47,305 nucleotides of DNA from Lentisphaerae bacterium ADurb.Bin082 (GTDB lineage Bacteria > Verrucomicrobiota > Lentisphaeria > Oligosphaerales > Oligosphaeraceae). A program made the translations under genes and the position numbers. Under the pieces are notes generated by a model that saw nothing but the letters and a program-made list of their open reading frames with translations, was not told the origin of the DNA and searched no databases. This document shows positions 26,801-35,619 of the stretch, piece by piece (within the stretch, counting starts at the first letter, position 1; every line of letters starts with the position of its first letter). Location: NCBI GenBank assembly GCA_002070945.1, contig MWEG01000102.1:1-47305 (forward strand), in the 5' to 3' direction.

Positions 26801-27316
26801 ATGCTCTGGGATAAACATCGTCTGCGCATACCGGCGTTGCCGGCTCTTCTCCTGCTCGCGCTGCTGCTCATGCCGATTCTGCTGACGCCAGTCCATGGCG
26901 AAGACGCCCAGCCCAATCCATTCAAAGTGACGACTGACCTGCCGCCAGCCGCCATTCTGCCGGCCGGCGCGGACATCACTGTCAAGGCCGAGCTGACGTA
27001 TCCAGAAACACATTCGTTTTGCGGTTCGTCCATCTATGCCTATCTATTCAATCTGCCCGGCAATTTTTGCGACGCCACGGGTAAGACAGCCTCCACCCCC
27101 AAAGACCCCAAATGGGCCGCAGTCAGGCTGGAACCGATGGTCTGGACGCAGGCGGCAGCCCGGCACTCCCGCTCCCACGAGCGCACCTTTTCCACCCAAG
27201 GATGGCCAGCCGGCGACTACAGCCTGGTGCTGTCCTGTTTCTTTCAACCTCTGGCTCGCGACCAGGATCTGCCAGATAAGTATGTGACAGCTCGACTGCT
27301 GTTCACACTGGAATAG
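26801..27316 (+). CDS. Small secreted protein of unknown function
   Basis: About 171 residues. A strong hydrophobic segment (residues about 9-32: PALPALLLLALLLMPILLTPVHG) acts as a signal peptide or signal anchor, then a predicted beta-sandwich domain with two or more cysteines (HSFCGSS, NFCDATG, LSCFFQ) and a WPAGDYSL motif typical of Ig-like domains that describe extension or delivery. I do not recognise the family. The start at 26801 follows GAGGT and gives a compact signal; the frame is open to 26753 but that part lies within the repeat. It may be cotranscribed with the following glycosidase-like gene, although that gene has its own promoter elements. Confidence 0.68.
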   Translation: MLWDKHRLRIPALPALLLLALLLMPILLTPVHGEDAQPNPFKVTTDLPPAAILPAGADITVKAELTYPETHSFCGSSIYAYLFNLPGNFCDATGKTASTPKDPKWAAVRLEPMVWTQAAARHSRSHERTFSTQGWPAGDYSLVLSCFFQPLARDQDLPDKYVTARLLFTLE

Positions 27317-27345
27317 CGGGCGGCTGGGATTATGGCACCTTGGGC

Positions 27346-27379
27346 AAAGCGCTTTAAAAGATTCATCTCCGAATACAAT
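27346..27379 (+). promoter_or_regulatory. LacI-type operator and promoter before the secreted glycosidase-like gene
   Basis: AAAGCGCTTT (27346-27355) is a perfect 10-bp palindrome with a central CG, the style of LacI/GalR-family operators. TACAAT (27374-27379) is a good -10 box, and CTTTAA (27352-27357) could be the -35 box, 16 bases away, so a repressor would cover the -35 region. The start codon is 37 bp downstream of the -10. Confidence 0.48.
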
Positions 27380-27415
27380 AAATCACTATAGACCCTGCCA
27401 AACAGGAAAAACGTC

Positions 27416-30412
27416 ATGCTTAACCGCCTCCTTGCCAGCTTGTTGTTCCTGCTCTTGTCCAGCCCGGCGCTGCTTCAGGCCATGGAACCTCTGCGCGTAA
27501 ACTTTCAGCCATCGCCCCCAGAAATCAACGGCCGCCTTGACGACCCCGCTTGGCAAAACCTGCCCTGGAACACGGGCTGCTTCCTGCTTGGCACTGACCA
27601 GGCGCCAACCGCCGGCGTCAAGTATAAACTCTATCACGACCAGGATCAGCTCTACTTAGGCGTCGAACTGGAAGAACCGGCGATGGACAAAGTCCGACAA
27701 ACGGAATACTCGCCCGGCTCCACCATGCTCTGGCTCAACGACTCCCTCGAAATCAACGTTGTCACCGACCCGAATCTACTCTCTTTCTACAAGATCATGG
27801 TCGACGTCGCTGGCGCCTGGGTGGACATGAAGGCCGTTGACGACAACACCGACACCGGCAAATACCTGCTTGACCTGGACTGGGCCAGCGGAGCTGAAAT
27901 CAAAGTGGCACGCGCCGAAAATGCCTGGTTAGTGGAAGCCGCCATTCCATTCGGCGCCCTGGCGTTCTCCGCCACGACGGAACCTGCCTGGCGCATCAAC
28001 CTCGGCCGCAATCGCTACGCCGTCACCCCACCGGAACTCTCGGCGACCTCACCGATTCCAGTGCGCAGCCATGTAGTTCCAGCAGCCTTCCGAACAGCCG
28101 TCATCGCTGACTTCAATCCAACCCGATTCCAACTCGACCTCGATGAAGTCAACTTCTCTTTTGACAAAAATGCAGACGGCCAATACGAGGCAATGGTCAG
28201 CACCGTCGTACACAACAACACCGGCTCATTCGCCATCCTTCACCTGGAAGCGCGGCTGCGAGACTGCGCCTCCAACGCCAGCGTCCAAGCAAATAAGCTC
28301 CTGACTCTGCCCCGAAACGAATATCAGAAACATTCCCTGACCCTGCATCCCGCCGGCCCAGGGCAGTATGAACTCGACCTCGAACTGTACGCCAACGCTT
28401 CCCGACGCCGACTCCTGAAAAAAGCCACCCGCCTAGTGGCCGCCGAGTACCAGCCGCTGGCCATCACCCTGCACCGTCCGTGCTATCGAAACAACCTCTA
28501 TGCGACCATGCCCGATAAGACCATCGAGGCGGAAATCAGCCTGCGGGAAGGCACTGGCAAGCCGCTGGCTGTGACACTCGTTGGTCCTGGCGGCGAAGCG
28601 GCGCGGCAAGACTTCGCCGCCGCCCAAGCCACTCAGCGCGTACAGTTTGACGGCGCCAGCCTGCCCGATGGCGACTATGTCCTCAAAGCCGCCTGCAAAC
28701 TGGACGGACGCACCCTGCAAAGCGAAGTCCGCATCAGGAAACTGCCGTATCTCCCCAACGAAGTCTGGTTTGACCAAGAGGGCATCACTCATGTCGACGG
28801 CAAGCCCTTCCTGCCCTTTGGCTGGTATGGCACCCAGCCCAACGAGCAGAAACCCTGGTATAACTCCATGCTCGTGCTGACGCCATTCGGCACCCTGGAA
28901 GAAGCGCGCCAGAGCCACGAGCGGCAAGCTGACCGCGGCCAACTCCTGATGGCCTTCCCCTTCCAGGAGCTGCCCGGCACTTCCTGGCAGCCCAGGGTCA
29001 TCTTCAAAGACCCCGAAACCAGAAAGAAAGGACTTACCCCAGAACAGCGGCAAAAAATCATCGACTACATCACCGGCATCCGTGACGTGCGCGGGCTGCT
29101 AGGCTACTACATGGCTGACGAACCAGAGTGCCGCGACAATAACCCCATCTGGTACGAAGAAGCACGTGACCTGATCAGCGAACTCGACCCCTATCACCCC
29201 TGCATCATGCTCAACTGGGGGCCGACCGGCATCAAACAATACTACCGCGGCTGCGATGTCCTCCTGCCCGACTGCTATCCGCAGTATTTTGCTGACGGCA
29301 GCACCGGCCACCCGCGCTGGTGTTCGTCAGAATGGGCCAAGACCTCCACCGCCCTGCGACCAGCCTGGCAAATGCCGCTGATGACATCCTGGCCAGCCTA
29401 TTCCCGCGACGGCAAGGTCAAAGGCGTGCCACCAGACTACTTTGACCAGCGCAGCCAGTTCTTCCAGGCCATCATTCACAATGTCAAGGGCTTCAACATG
29501 TATGCCTGGCATTGCGCACCTTGGTACACCTCCCTGATCTTCGGCCCCGATGCTATCGGAGAAACCCTCTTCCGCCTGAAAGATTACCTGCTGCCCAATT
29601 CCAAGCCTGACGCCGTAACCGTCGTCACCACGCCAGCCCAACGGCATTTCCAGGCCGGACTGAAAATCCGTGACGGCCGCGTCTGCCTGCTTGCCGTCAA
29701 CACCTCCCTGGAAACCGTGACCGCGACCTTCGCCCTCCAGCAAGAGGTCGGCCCTCGCTTGTTCGTCGCCGGCGAAAATCGCGAAATCGTCCTAAAGGGA
29801 AATACCTTCGTAGACACCTTCGCCCCCCGCGAAACCCATATCTATATCAACAACCAGGAAGACGCCAACGCTATCCCGGCAGTCGCTGAAACCGTCAAGA
29901 CCATTGAGGACTTCCGACGGGCGCGCCGAAAAGACGGCAACCTGATTGCCGTCGGCGAAATGAAGGAAGCCGACTACCTGGAGTACGGCGCCGGCAAAAT
30001 CCCGGCCGGAGTGCCAACCTTGCAGGCTTCCAGCGACGCTCACTACTACGCCACCAAGGCATTCGGCTCGCTCTACTTCCTGGTTGACGGCATTGCCGAG
30101 CCGCTGCGCGTTGAGATGTCCTGGTCGCCAAAGACCAATGACCAGGCGCCATGGCTGGACATCACCCTGCCAGAACCGGCCCCAGTACGCAAAGTCGTGC
30201 TTTATACCCCAGCCGGCAACCTGGTCGCGGGCAAAATAGTCGCCAACAAGAAGTCATTCCCCTTCCAAAACGACGATAGCGACGTCATCACCGTCGAACT
30301 GGACGGCGACACTGTCCCCACCCTCCGCATTGAGATCAGCAACCGCAAAGACAAAACCCCGGGCGACGGCAAACTCAACAGCCGCCTGCTCACAGAAGTG
30401 GAAGTCTACTGA
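27416..30412 (+). CDS. Large secreted CBM9-containing glycosidase-like protein
   Basis: A 998-residue protein with a signal peptide (LNRLLASLLFLLLSSPALLQA). Residues about 27-220 are a carbohydrate-binding module-9-like beta-sandwich (INGRLDDPAWQ...DSLEINV...LVEAAIPF). Then come beta-rich domains and, at about 460-740, a TIM-barrel region beginning FDQEGITHVDGKPFLPFGWYG with a possible acid/base segment GYYMADEPE (Glu569, Glu571) and IIHNVKGFNMYAWH. The C-terminus (about 860-998) looks like a beta-sandwich of the F5/8-type. Similar proteins in PVC genomes are annotated as beta-galactosidase-like or hypothetical; the substrate is unknown. It has an AGGAAA before the ATG and a LacI-type operator upstream. 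Confidence 0.78.
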   Translation: MLNRLLASLLFLLLSSPALLQAMEPLRVNFQPSPPEINGRLDDPAWQNLPWNTGCFLLGTDQAPTAGVKYKLYHDQDQLYLGVELEEPAMDKVRQTEYSPGSTMLWLNDSLEINVVTDPNLLSFYKIMVDVAGAWVDMKAVDDNTDTGKYLLDLDWASGAEIKVARAENAWLVEAAIPFGALAFSATTEPAWRINLGRNRYAVTPPELSATSPIPVRSHVVPAAFRTAVIADFNPTRFQLDLDEVNFSFDKNADGQYEAMVSTVVHNNTGSFAILHLEARLRDCASNASVQANKLLTLPRNEYQKHSLTLHPAGPGQYELDLELYANASRRRLLKKATRLVAAEYQPLAITLHRPCYRNNLYATMPDKTIEAEISLREGTGKPLAVTLVGPGGEAARQDFAAAQATQRVQFDGASLPDGDYVLKAACKLDGRTLQSEVRIRKLPYLPNEVWFDQEGITHVDGKPFLPFGWYGTQPNEQKPWYNSMLVLTPFGTLEEARQSHERQADRGQLLMAFPFQELPGTSWQPRVIFKDPETRKKGLTPEQRQKIIDYITGIRDVRGLLGYYMADEPECRDNNPIWYEEARDLISELDPYHPCIMLNWGPTGIKQYYRGCDVLLPDCYPQYFADGSTGHPRWCSSEWAKTSTALRPAWQMPLMTSWPAYSRDGKVKGVPPDYFDQRSQFFQAIIHNVKGFNMYAWHCAPWYTSLIFGPDAIGETLFRLKDYLLPNSKPDAVTVVTTPAQRHFQAGLKIRDGRVCLLAVNTSLETVTATFALQQEVGPRLFVAGENREIVLKGNTFVDTFAPRETHIYINNQEDANAIPAVAETVKTIEDFRRARRKDGNLIAVGEMKEADYLEYGAGKIPAGVPTLQASSDAHYYATKAFGSLYFLVDGIAEPLRVEMSWSPKTNDQAPWLDITLPEPAPVRKVVLYTPAGNLVAGKIVANKKSFPFQNDDSDVITVELDGDTVPTLRIEISNRKDKTPGDGKLNSRLLTEVEVY

Positions 30413-30463
30413 ACGCTGCCCAGCAATGCTTCAAAAAATCGCAGCTGCTGCTTTTTGCCAAAG

Positions 30464-30493
30464 AAAAAGCCCCAACCCGTTAGGATTGAGGCT
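30464..30493 (-). terminator. Terminator of tRNA-Lys
   Basis: On the minus strand AGCCTCAATCC...GGTTGGGGCT forms an imperfect stem followed by TTTTC, immediately downstream of the tRNA. Confidence 0.65.
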
Positions 30494-30500
30494 GTTAAGA

Positions 30501-30576
30501 TGGTGCCCTCGGGCGGATTCGAACCGTCGACCAACTGATTAAGAGTCAGCTGCTCTACCGACTGAGCTACGAAGGC
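30501..30576 (-). tRNA. tRNA-Lys (anticodon CUU)
   Basis: On the minus strand the acceptor is GCCTTCG (30576-30570) with CGAGGGC (30511-30505), discriminator A and an encoded CCA (30503-30501). The anticodon loop CTCTTAA gives anticodon CTT. D arm AGCTCAGTCGGTAGAGC and T loop GGTTCGAATCC are normal. Confidence 0.96.
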
Positions 30577-30660
30577 GTATTGTTTTAAAACGCCTATTAA
30601 AATAATGCCTGCTACGGGAAAATCAACGCGACAACTGAAAAGTTTATAGAAAAAATTGCA

Positions 30661-30673
30661 ATCGGCCACCGAT
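30661..30673. promoter_or_regulatory. ATCGG-N3-CCGAT dyad
   Basis: A perfect 5-bp inverted repeat, ATCGG-CCA-CCGAT, followed by TGATAAC. A closely related sequence, ATCGG-TTA-CCGGT followed by TGATAC, occurs at 31909-31921, so the pair flanks the aldo/keto reductase gene. Confidence 0.4.
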
Positions 30674-30754
30674 TGATAACGGCCACTTCTGCCTGCATGC
30701 GCTTGTGCTGGCTGAAGCCTAAGAAAGACAAGTGTCTTCACCCCACGGCGCAAC

Positions 30755-30855
30755 GCCCACTTCCGTCCACGTCCACTGCCACTAAAGCCCACTTCCGTCC
30801 ACAGTCCATCGTCTACTAAAGTCCACTTCTGTCCATTGTCCACTGTCCACTAAAG
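30755..30855 (-). repeat. GTGGAC minisatellite array R2
   Basis: About 100 bp of GTCCAC (on the plus strand) separated by short variable bases, with the exact 20-base core in reverse complement at 30797-30816. It lies 28 bp downstream of the aldo/keto reductase stop codon. The remainder of 30577-30883 holds no gene. Confidence 0.93.
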
Positions 30856-30883
30856 CGCCTTACCCAGGGCACCCGGCAACACC

Positions 30884-31729
30884 TCATCGCAGCGGCACGG
30901 CTGAGGTGTGCTTCAGACCCGGCATATCAGTACGCAGCAGCTCAATATCGCTCTCTGCCAAAACCAAATCAACTGCAGCGGCATTTTCCGGCACATGCTT
31001 AGGGTTGCGCATCGCGGTCATAGTCGTGACCTGACGCTGTCCCAACAGCCAGGCCAGAGCCAGCTGCGGCAGGGTGCAACCGTATTGCCGACAAAGCCGG
31101 TCAGTCAATTCTGATGCGACAACACCGCGAAGCGGCCGCCAGGCTTGCAGCATGACATCATGCTCCTGGCAAAATGCCAGCAGCCCGAGCTCCGGCTCAC
31201 GGTGGACAAGGCTGTAATGAACCTGATTGACGACAATCGGCGCACTTGAACACGCCATGGCGCGCTGCAAGCGGGGCACGGCAAAATTGCTCACCCCAAT
31301 ATTCCGAACCAGACCCTGCTCGACCAGTTCATTCATCGCCCCAATCGTCTCCAGCAGAGGAACCTCTTCCGAAACCTGATGGTACAGATACAAGTCCAGG
31401 TAGTCTGTCCCCAGACGCCGCAGCGATTGCTCTGCCGCCCACAGGACGCTATCGCGGTCAAGATGCGTCTTCCAGACCTTCGAAGTCAAAAACAGCTTTT
31501 CCCGCGGATAGTCGGCTATAGCCTGCCCGACCAGCGTCTCGGCATGGCCTTCGGCATAGTATTCAGCGGTGTCGATCAAAGTCAGACCGGCTTCGATGCC
31601 AACCTGCAAAGCGCGTATCTGACCGGCATCGTCATTGTCGGGATTGCGCGTGTCGCGCCCGCCGAATTCCCAGGTTCCCATGCCGAGCGCCGGCATCGTA
31701 AAACCGCATTGCAATGTTTTCTGTCTCAC
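30884..31729 (-). CDS. Aldo/keto reductase
   Basis: NAD(P)H-dependent carbonyl reductase of 281 residues in a TIM barrel. The catalytic tetrad is Asp53, Tyr58 in DTAEYYAEG, Lys84 in LTSKVW and His117 in LYLYHQ. The NADP-binding IGVSNFAV and NPKHV regions are present. The start is a GTG at 31729 with AGGAGG seven bases upstream; the frame is open further to 31942, but that region is a promoter-like AT-rich segment without family similarity. The array R2 lies downstream and a dyad upstream. The substrate is unknown; a sugar or aldehyde is likely. Confidence 0.93.
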   Translation of the reverse strand: MRQKTLQCGFTMPALGMGTWEFGGRDTRNPDNDDAGQIRALQVGIEAGLTLIDTAEYYAEGHAETLVGQAIADYPREKLFLTSKVWKTHLDRDSVLWAAEQSLRRLGTDYLDLYLYHQVSEEVPLLETIGAMNELVEQGLVRNIGVSNFAVPRLQRAMACSSAPIVVNQVHYSLVHREPELGLLAFCQEHDVMLQAWRPLRGVVASELTDRLCRQYGCTLPQLALAWLLGQRQVTTMTAMRNPKHVPENAAAVDLVLAESDIELLRTDMPGLKHTSAVPLR

Positions 31730-31908
31730 GTCAACACCTCCTGAACCAGGGAAACCGTAGAAGCCACCCGGCCTCAAGCCCAACCGAAAAAAGCTGGGAC
31801 GGGTAGCCATAAATGAGTGGTAGAATTGATTCTTTGGAACTGATGAGAAAAATAGTTGCCAACCACGCATTTTCAAACTTCCTTTGAAAGTATCATCCAA
31901 AAATAGTA

Positions 31909-31921
31909 ATCGGTTACCGGT
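31909..31921. promoter_or_regulatory. ATCGG-N3-CCGGT dyad upstream of aldo/keto reductase
   Basis: Related to the dyad at 30661-30673 and located about 180 bp upstream of the reductase start, in an AT-rich stretch that may contain the promoter. Possible operator pair; inference only. Confidence 0.38.
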
Positions 31922-31986
31922 TGATACTCGGAGTTCTTGCAAGCAGCGACAGCAAACACCTGTTACTGCCTGAACCCCATGAAACT

Positions 31987-32115
31987 GTGGACATTGTGGA
32001 CGGTGTGGACGGCACCTGTACTACGCCCACACCGTCCACAGCCGCGCAGCAGTAGAAACGCTAAAAAACGCGAAGGTTATGGCTGCCGCCGTCCACCATG
32101 TCCACCATGTCCACA
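31987..32115. repeat. GTGGAC/GTCCAC 9-bp-period arrays (S3)
   Basis: GTGGACATT, GTGGACGGT, GTGGACGGC run from 31987 to 32013, and the inverse GTCCACCAT, GTCCACCAT, GTCCACATC runs from 32091 to 32115, with another CCGTCCACA between them. The two blocks are inverted relative to each other and could pair. Confidence 0.85.
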
Positions 32116-32130
32116 TCTACTTGCTCTGCT

Positions 32131-32225
32131 GGCGCTTAACTGTGCTTATCCCCAGGCTTCAGCCTGGGGATGGGCATACCCCAAAAGTGACACCTCGGGG
32201 AGACATTACAGTAGGCTGCCCCATG
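32131..32225 (+). repeat. Dispersed repeat, partial copy C
   Basis: Shares GGCGCTTAAC, the CCCCAGGCTTCAGCCTGGGG hairpin and the CCCCAAAA block with the copies at 6338 and 42372, but the later TGCCTTGTAAAGGCA hairpin is replaced by a different sequence. It ends in GGCTGCCCCATGAC, like copy A. Confidence 0.75.
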
Positions 32226-32327
32226 ACAACACGCTTATTAAATCAAGAGCATAGTTCGCCCGATGTAACAGCTGTGGTGTATATTATCCAAAATTCGCCA
32301 CTCACTTTTTGCTTACTACAGGCTCTC

Positions 32328-33350
32328 ATGTCTATTTTCACCGTCAGTTTTCTCGCCGTCTTCAAGCTTGTCATCGTCATTCTCACCGGCGTCTGGCTTG
32401 GTCGCAGCGGCATTCTCAACAAGCCGGCTCGCGAGGCTCTCAGCAAAGTCATCATCAAGGTCATGCTGCCAAGTTTGCTGATTGTCTCCCTCGGCCAGAA
32501 TGCCAGCATCAACAATCTCGGCAAATGGTCTGTTCTGCTTATCGCTGCCGTGCTTTTCGCGTTCTTTGGCTTTATCATCGGCAGTCTTCTCAACCGGCTT
32601 TTCCGCGTGCCGACGAGTCTGCGGCGCTTAGTCAGCGTCGCCGCATCCCTGGGCAACGCCAGCTATCTGCCCATGCCTCTGCTGGCGACTATCGCGGCTG
32701 GGGCGCCGCTGTTCGCCCAGGACCCTGGCGCTGAATCGCGCAGCATCGCCTATATCTCCGTCTACCTAATCTGCCACTCGCCCCTGCTCTGGCTTTTCGG
32801 CTACCCGCTCCTGTCCGGGAAATCCTGGCGCGAGATCAGCTGGCGCATGATTGCCAATCCGCCCCTGTTCGCCTCTGGCATCGGCCTTCTGCTCGCCGTC
32901 GCGCCCCCGCTCAACCGCCTCATCGTCCAGCCTGATGCGCCCTTGCGGGTTCTGCTGGATGCCGGCCAGCTGCTGAGCGCCGGCGTTTTTCCCTGCGCAC
33001 TGCTCATCTTAGGCGCCAACCTGGCGGAAAAACTCCCGGACGGAGAAACCGTGCCCTGGAACGCCTACGTCGCGCTGGCCTTGGGCCGCCTTGTCCTCAT
33101 GCCAATCATCGGCTATGCCTTCACGCTCCTGGCCTGGCGTCAAGGCTGGATTCCCGACGACCCGATGTTCGTCCTGGTCCTCATGATCGAGGCCTCGGTG
33201 CCGCCAGCCAACAACCTCATGCTTATGTGTCAGATGCACAAACGCGGCGAGGCCGCTATAGCGCGTCTGCTGCTGTGCGCCTACTGCCTGGCCGTACCGT
33301 CACTGACTGTCGCAGTCACAATCTTCCTGAAGGCCGCTGGCGGCAACTAA
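32328..33350 (+). CDS. AEC family transporter (auxin-efflux-carrier type permease)
   Basis: An integral membrane protein of about 340 residues with ten likely transmembrane helices. The typical N-terminal segment FLAVFKLVIVILTGVWLGRSGIL, the NxASYLPMPLL region and the C-terminal EASVPPANNLMLMCQM motif are characteristic of AEC permeases, which move malate, other organic acids or amino acids. The start at 32328 is chosen because the open frame upstream to 32079 runs through repeats. AGG lies just before the ATG. It stands alone. Substrate unknown. Confidence 0.9.
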   Translation: MSIFTVSFLAVFKLVIVILTGVWLGRSGILNKPAREALSKVIIKVMLPSLLIVSLGQNASINNLGKWSVLLIAAVLFAFFGFIIGSLLNRLFRVPTSLRRLVSVAASLGNASYLPMPLLATIAAGAPLFAQDPGAESRSIAYISVYLICHSPLLWLFGYPLLSGKSWREISWRMIANPPLFASGIGLLLAVAPPLNRLIVQPDAPLRVLLDAGQLLSAGVFPCALLILGANLAEKLPDGETVPWNAYVALALGRLVLMPIIGYAFTLLAWRQGWIPDDPMFVLVLMIEASVPPANNLMLMCQMHKRGEAAIARLLLCAYCLAVPSLTVAVTIFLKAAGGN

Positions 33351-33414
33351 ACGCTGCCGGACGTGTCTAATCTAAGGTTAAAATCATTCAACTATCTGTT
33401 AAGGAGATATCACC

Positions 33415-34098
33415 ATGTTTCACACCCTTGATCCGATGTACTGGTTGTTCGCGATTCCCGGCCTGATCCTGTCGATGATCGCCACGATGTACGTCAAATC
33501 GGCCTTTGCCAAGTATTCCCAAGTCAAATCCGCCCGCGGCATGACCGGCGCTCAGGCCGCCTACGAAATGCTCCTGCGCAGCGGCGTGACCGATGTCAAA
33601 ATCGAACCGGTCAACGGCTTTCTCAGCGACCATTATGACCCCACCTCGCGGACGCTGCGGCTCTCGCCCGACGTGTTCCACAGCTCGTCCTTAGCCGCCA
33701 TCGGCGTGGCCTGCCACGAAGCCGGGCACGCCTTGCAACATGCCGGCAACTACGCCTGGCTCGGGCTGCGCACCAGCCTGGTGCCGGCGGCGTCAATTGG
33801 CAGCAATTTCGCCTACATCCTATTTTTCCTGGGGCTATTCGTCAACAGCATGATGTTAGTCAAACTCGGCATTATCCTGTTTTCTGTGGCCGTCGCCTTC
33901 ACCATTGTCACCTTGCCGGTCGAATGGAATGCCAGCGCCCGGGCCAAGGTTGCCATGGTCGACCACGGGATTGTCACGGTCGCCGAACGCGAAGATGCCA
34001 GCGCCGTGCTGAACGCCGCATTTCTGACCTACGTCGCAGCCGCTGTCAGTGCCATCCTGAACCTCCTCTACTTAATCTCCCGCTCCCGCCGACGCTAA
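33415..34098 (+). CDS. YugP-like zinc metallopeptidase
   Basis: A 227-residue membrane protein of the Zn-peptidase-2 (YugP) family. It has an N-terminal TM segment, the metal-binding HEAGHA motif (about residues 102-107) and at least two more TM helices (about 120-165 and 205-220). LSDHYDPTSRTLRLSPDVF and EWNASARAKVAMVD are conserved family segments. The active site faces the cytoplasm or membrane surface; the substrate is unknown. The start is supported by AAGGAG at a good distance. It is followed 76 bp later by the DUF2760 gene. Confidence 0.9.
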   Translation: MFHTLDPMYWLFAIPGLILSMIATMYVKSAFAKYSQVKSARGMTGAQAAYEMLLRSGVTDVKIEPVNGFLSDHYDPTSRTLRLSPDVFHSSSLAAIGVACHEAGHALQHAGNYAWLGLRTSLVPAASIGSNFAYILFFLGLFVNSMMLVKLGIILFSVAVAFTIVTLPVEWNASARAKVAMVDHGIVTVAEREDASAVLNAAFLTYVAAAVSAILNLLYLISRSRRR

Positions 34099-34174
34099 GC
34101 AGGATGCTTTTTCCCAACCTGGCAACCGCATCACTTCCGGCCATATCTGGCGCAATCAACAAGGACTCATCATA

Positions 34175-34729
34175 ATGGGAAATTTCCGCACTGCCTGGAG
34201 CGCTTTCTGGACTATCCTTAAATCATCCACACAAGCCGAGGCCTGGAAGCGCCTGCAAGCATCCCAATCGCCCGACGCAACAGCCGCAAAGCCCGCGCCT
34301 GACGCCCCAACCGCAAAGCCCGCGCCTGACGCTCCTGCGGCGGGGTCGGCCAACGAAGCCGCTGTCTACACCCTGACCTTGCTGCAACGGGAAGCCCGCC
34401 TGGTCGATTTCCTGCAGGAAGACATCAGCCCGTATTCCGACGAGCAGGTCGGCGCCGCCGTCCGCAAAATCCATGCTGACTGCCGCCGGGCTTTGGACAA
34501 GTATTTTCACATTGAGCCCATCCGCAGCGAACCAGAGCAGTCCCGCCTGGATGTGCCCGAGGGCTTTGACGCCCGCCGCCTGCGAGTGACAGGCCGCAGC
34601 GCTGGCCAGCCGCCCTTTGCAGCAACGCTGATTCACCGCGGCTGGGTCGCCGCCAAAATCGACCTGCCGCAGCGCAGCCAGGCCCGTGATCCGCAAGTGA
34701 TCTGCCCAGCCGAGGTCGAAGTCCAATGA
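34175..34729 (+). CDS. DUF2760 domain protein
   Basis: A 184-residue cytoplasmic protein. The C-terminal ~120 residues (LLQREARLVDFLQEDISPY...QVGAAVRKIHADCRRAL...PEGFDARRLRVTGRSAGQPPF) match the DUF2760 family, of unknown function; elsewhere it is often near DnaK-like genes. An alanine-proline-rich linker (residues about 34-58) contains a nearly perfect 27-bp tandem repeat (PAPDAPxAK). The stop codon overlaps the birA start as ATGA, so the two are translationally coupled. Confidence 0.82.
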   Translation: MGNFRTAWSAFWTILKSSTQAEAWKRLQASQSPDATAAKPAPDAPTAKPAPDAPAAGSANEAAVYTLTLLQREARLVDFLQEDISPYSDEQVGAAVRKIHADCRRALDKYFHIEPIRSEPEQSRLDVPEGFDARRLRVTGRSAGQPPFAATLIHRGWVAAKIDLPQRSQARDPQVICPAEVEVQ

Positions 34730-35592
34730 CAACCCCTGACGACGACGGCGTTTCCGTAGCGCGGCCCGACCCAGGCGACTGCCAGCCCGACGCGGCAGCA
34801 GTCACTCCATGGCTAAAGACCACCGTCCTGGGCCGACGCCTGTTGTTTTTTCCGGAACTGGCTTCCTCCAACCTGACCGCTGCTGAACATGGCGCTGCTG
34901 GCGAGCCTGAAGGCTTAGTCGTAGTCGCTGACCACCAAGTCGCTGGCCGGGGACGCATGGCCAGAACCTGGTTCTCCCCGCCGTGCTGCAATCTCTATGT
35001 CACCCTCCTGCTCCGTCCGCCACTGCCCCCCGCCGCCATTCCACAGCTGGCCATCATCACGGCTGTCGCCATCCGCCGCGCCATCCACGAAATCCTCCCA
35101 GACCTGCCCGTCGCCATCAAATGGCCCAATGACCTGCTCGTCCAAGGCAGAAAACTATGCGGCATCCTCTGCGAAATGACCTGTGAAGGCCAAAAGACCA
35201 GCTATGCCGTCGTCGGCTTCGGCGTCAACGTCAATGTCGACGCAGCAGAATGGCCGCCCGAACTGCGCTCAACCGCAGTTTCGCTGCGCTCCGCCACCGG
35301 TCAAATCGTTAACCGCGCCCAGTTGCTCGCGGCTATTCTCAACCATTTCGAACCGGTCTACCAGGAATGGCTCGCTATCGGGAATCTGACCATGATCCAC
35401 GCAGAATGGCAAAAAGCCTCGATCCTCGACGGCAAAACCGTCACCATCGCTCAGTTCGAGCAAACCATCACCGGAAAAGCCCAAGGCATCACTCCCGAGG
35501 GCGCACTTATCCTCCAGCTCCCAGACGGAACCGAAAAAATCATCCATGCCGGTGACGCCCATATCGGCACCAAGCAAACACAAAATGCGTGA
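34726..35592 (+). CDS. birA: Biotin--[acetyl-CoA-carboxylase] ligase
   Basis: Biotin protein ligase of 288 residues. The biotinyl-AMP binding motif is GRGRMARTW, followed by KWPNDLL, GILCEM, and the NVNVD region of the catalytic core; the C-terminal ~50 residues form an SH3-like domain (GKTVTIAQFEQTITG...GALILQLPDG). There is no N-terminal helix-turn-helix, so it is the monofunctional type, not a biotin repressor. The N-terminal ~40 residues are a poorly conserved extension. It overlaps the DUF2760 gene by four bases. Confidence 0.94.
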   Translation: MTTPDDDGVSVARPDPGDCQPDAAAVTPWLKTTVLGRRLLFFPELASSNLTAAEHGAAGEPEGLVVVADHQVAGRGRMARTWFSPPCCNLYVTLLLRPPLPPAAIPQLAIITAVAIRRAIHEILPDLPVAIKWPNDLLVQGRKLCGILCEMTCEGQKTSYAVVGFGVNVNVDAAEWPPELRSTAVSLRSATGQIVNRAQLLAAILNHFEPVYQEWLAIGNLTMIHAEWQKASILDGKTVTIAQFEQTITGKAQGITPEGALILQLPDGTEKIIHAGDAHIGTKQTQNA

Positions 35593-35619
35593 ACAACGCA
35601 TCTTTCATCGCCCGCCGAT

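Larger units (their letters stand above)
31730..32327. other. Divergent repeat-bearing spacer between the reductase and AEC genes
   Basis: No gene is supported. It contains the reductase promoter area with a dyad, two GTGGAC/GTCCAC 9-bp arrays (S3) and a partial copy of the ~150 bp repeat. Confidence 0.7.

Noticed and set aside
26655..27033. Minus-strand and plus-strand frames with repeated RSGTWGG-type peptides
   Set aside because: They are translations of the tandem palindromic repeat and not proteins.
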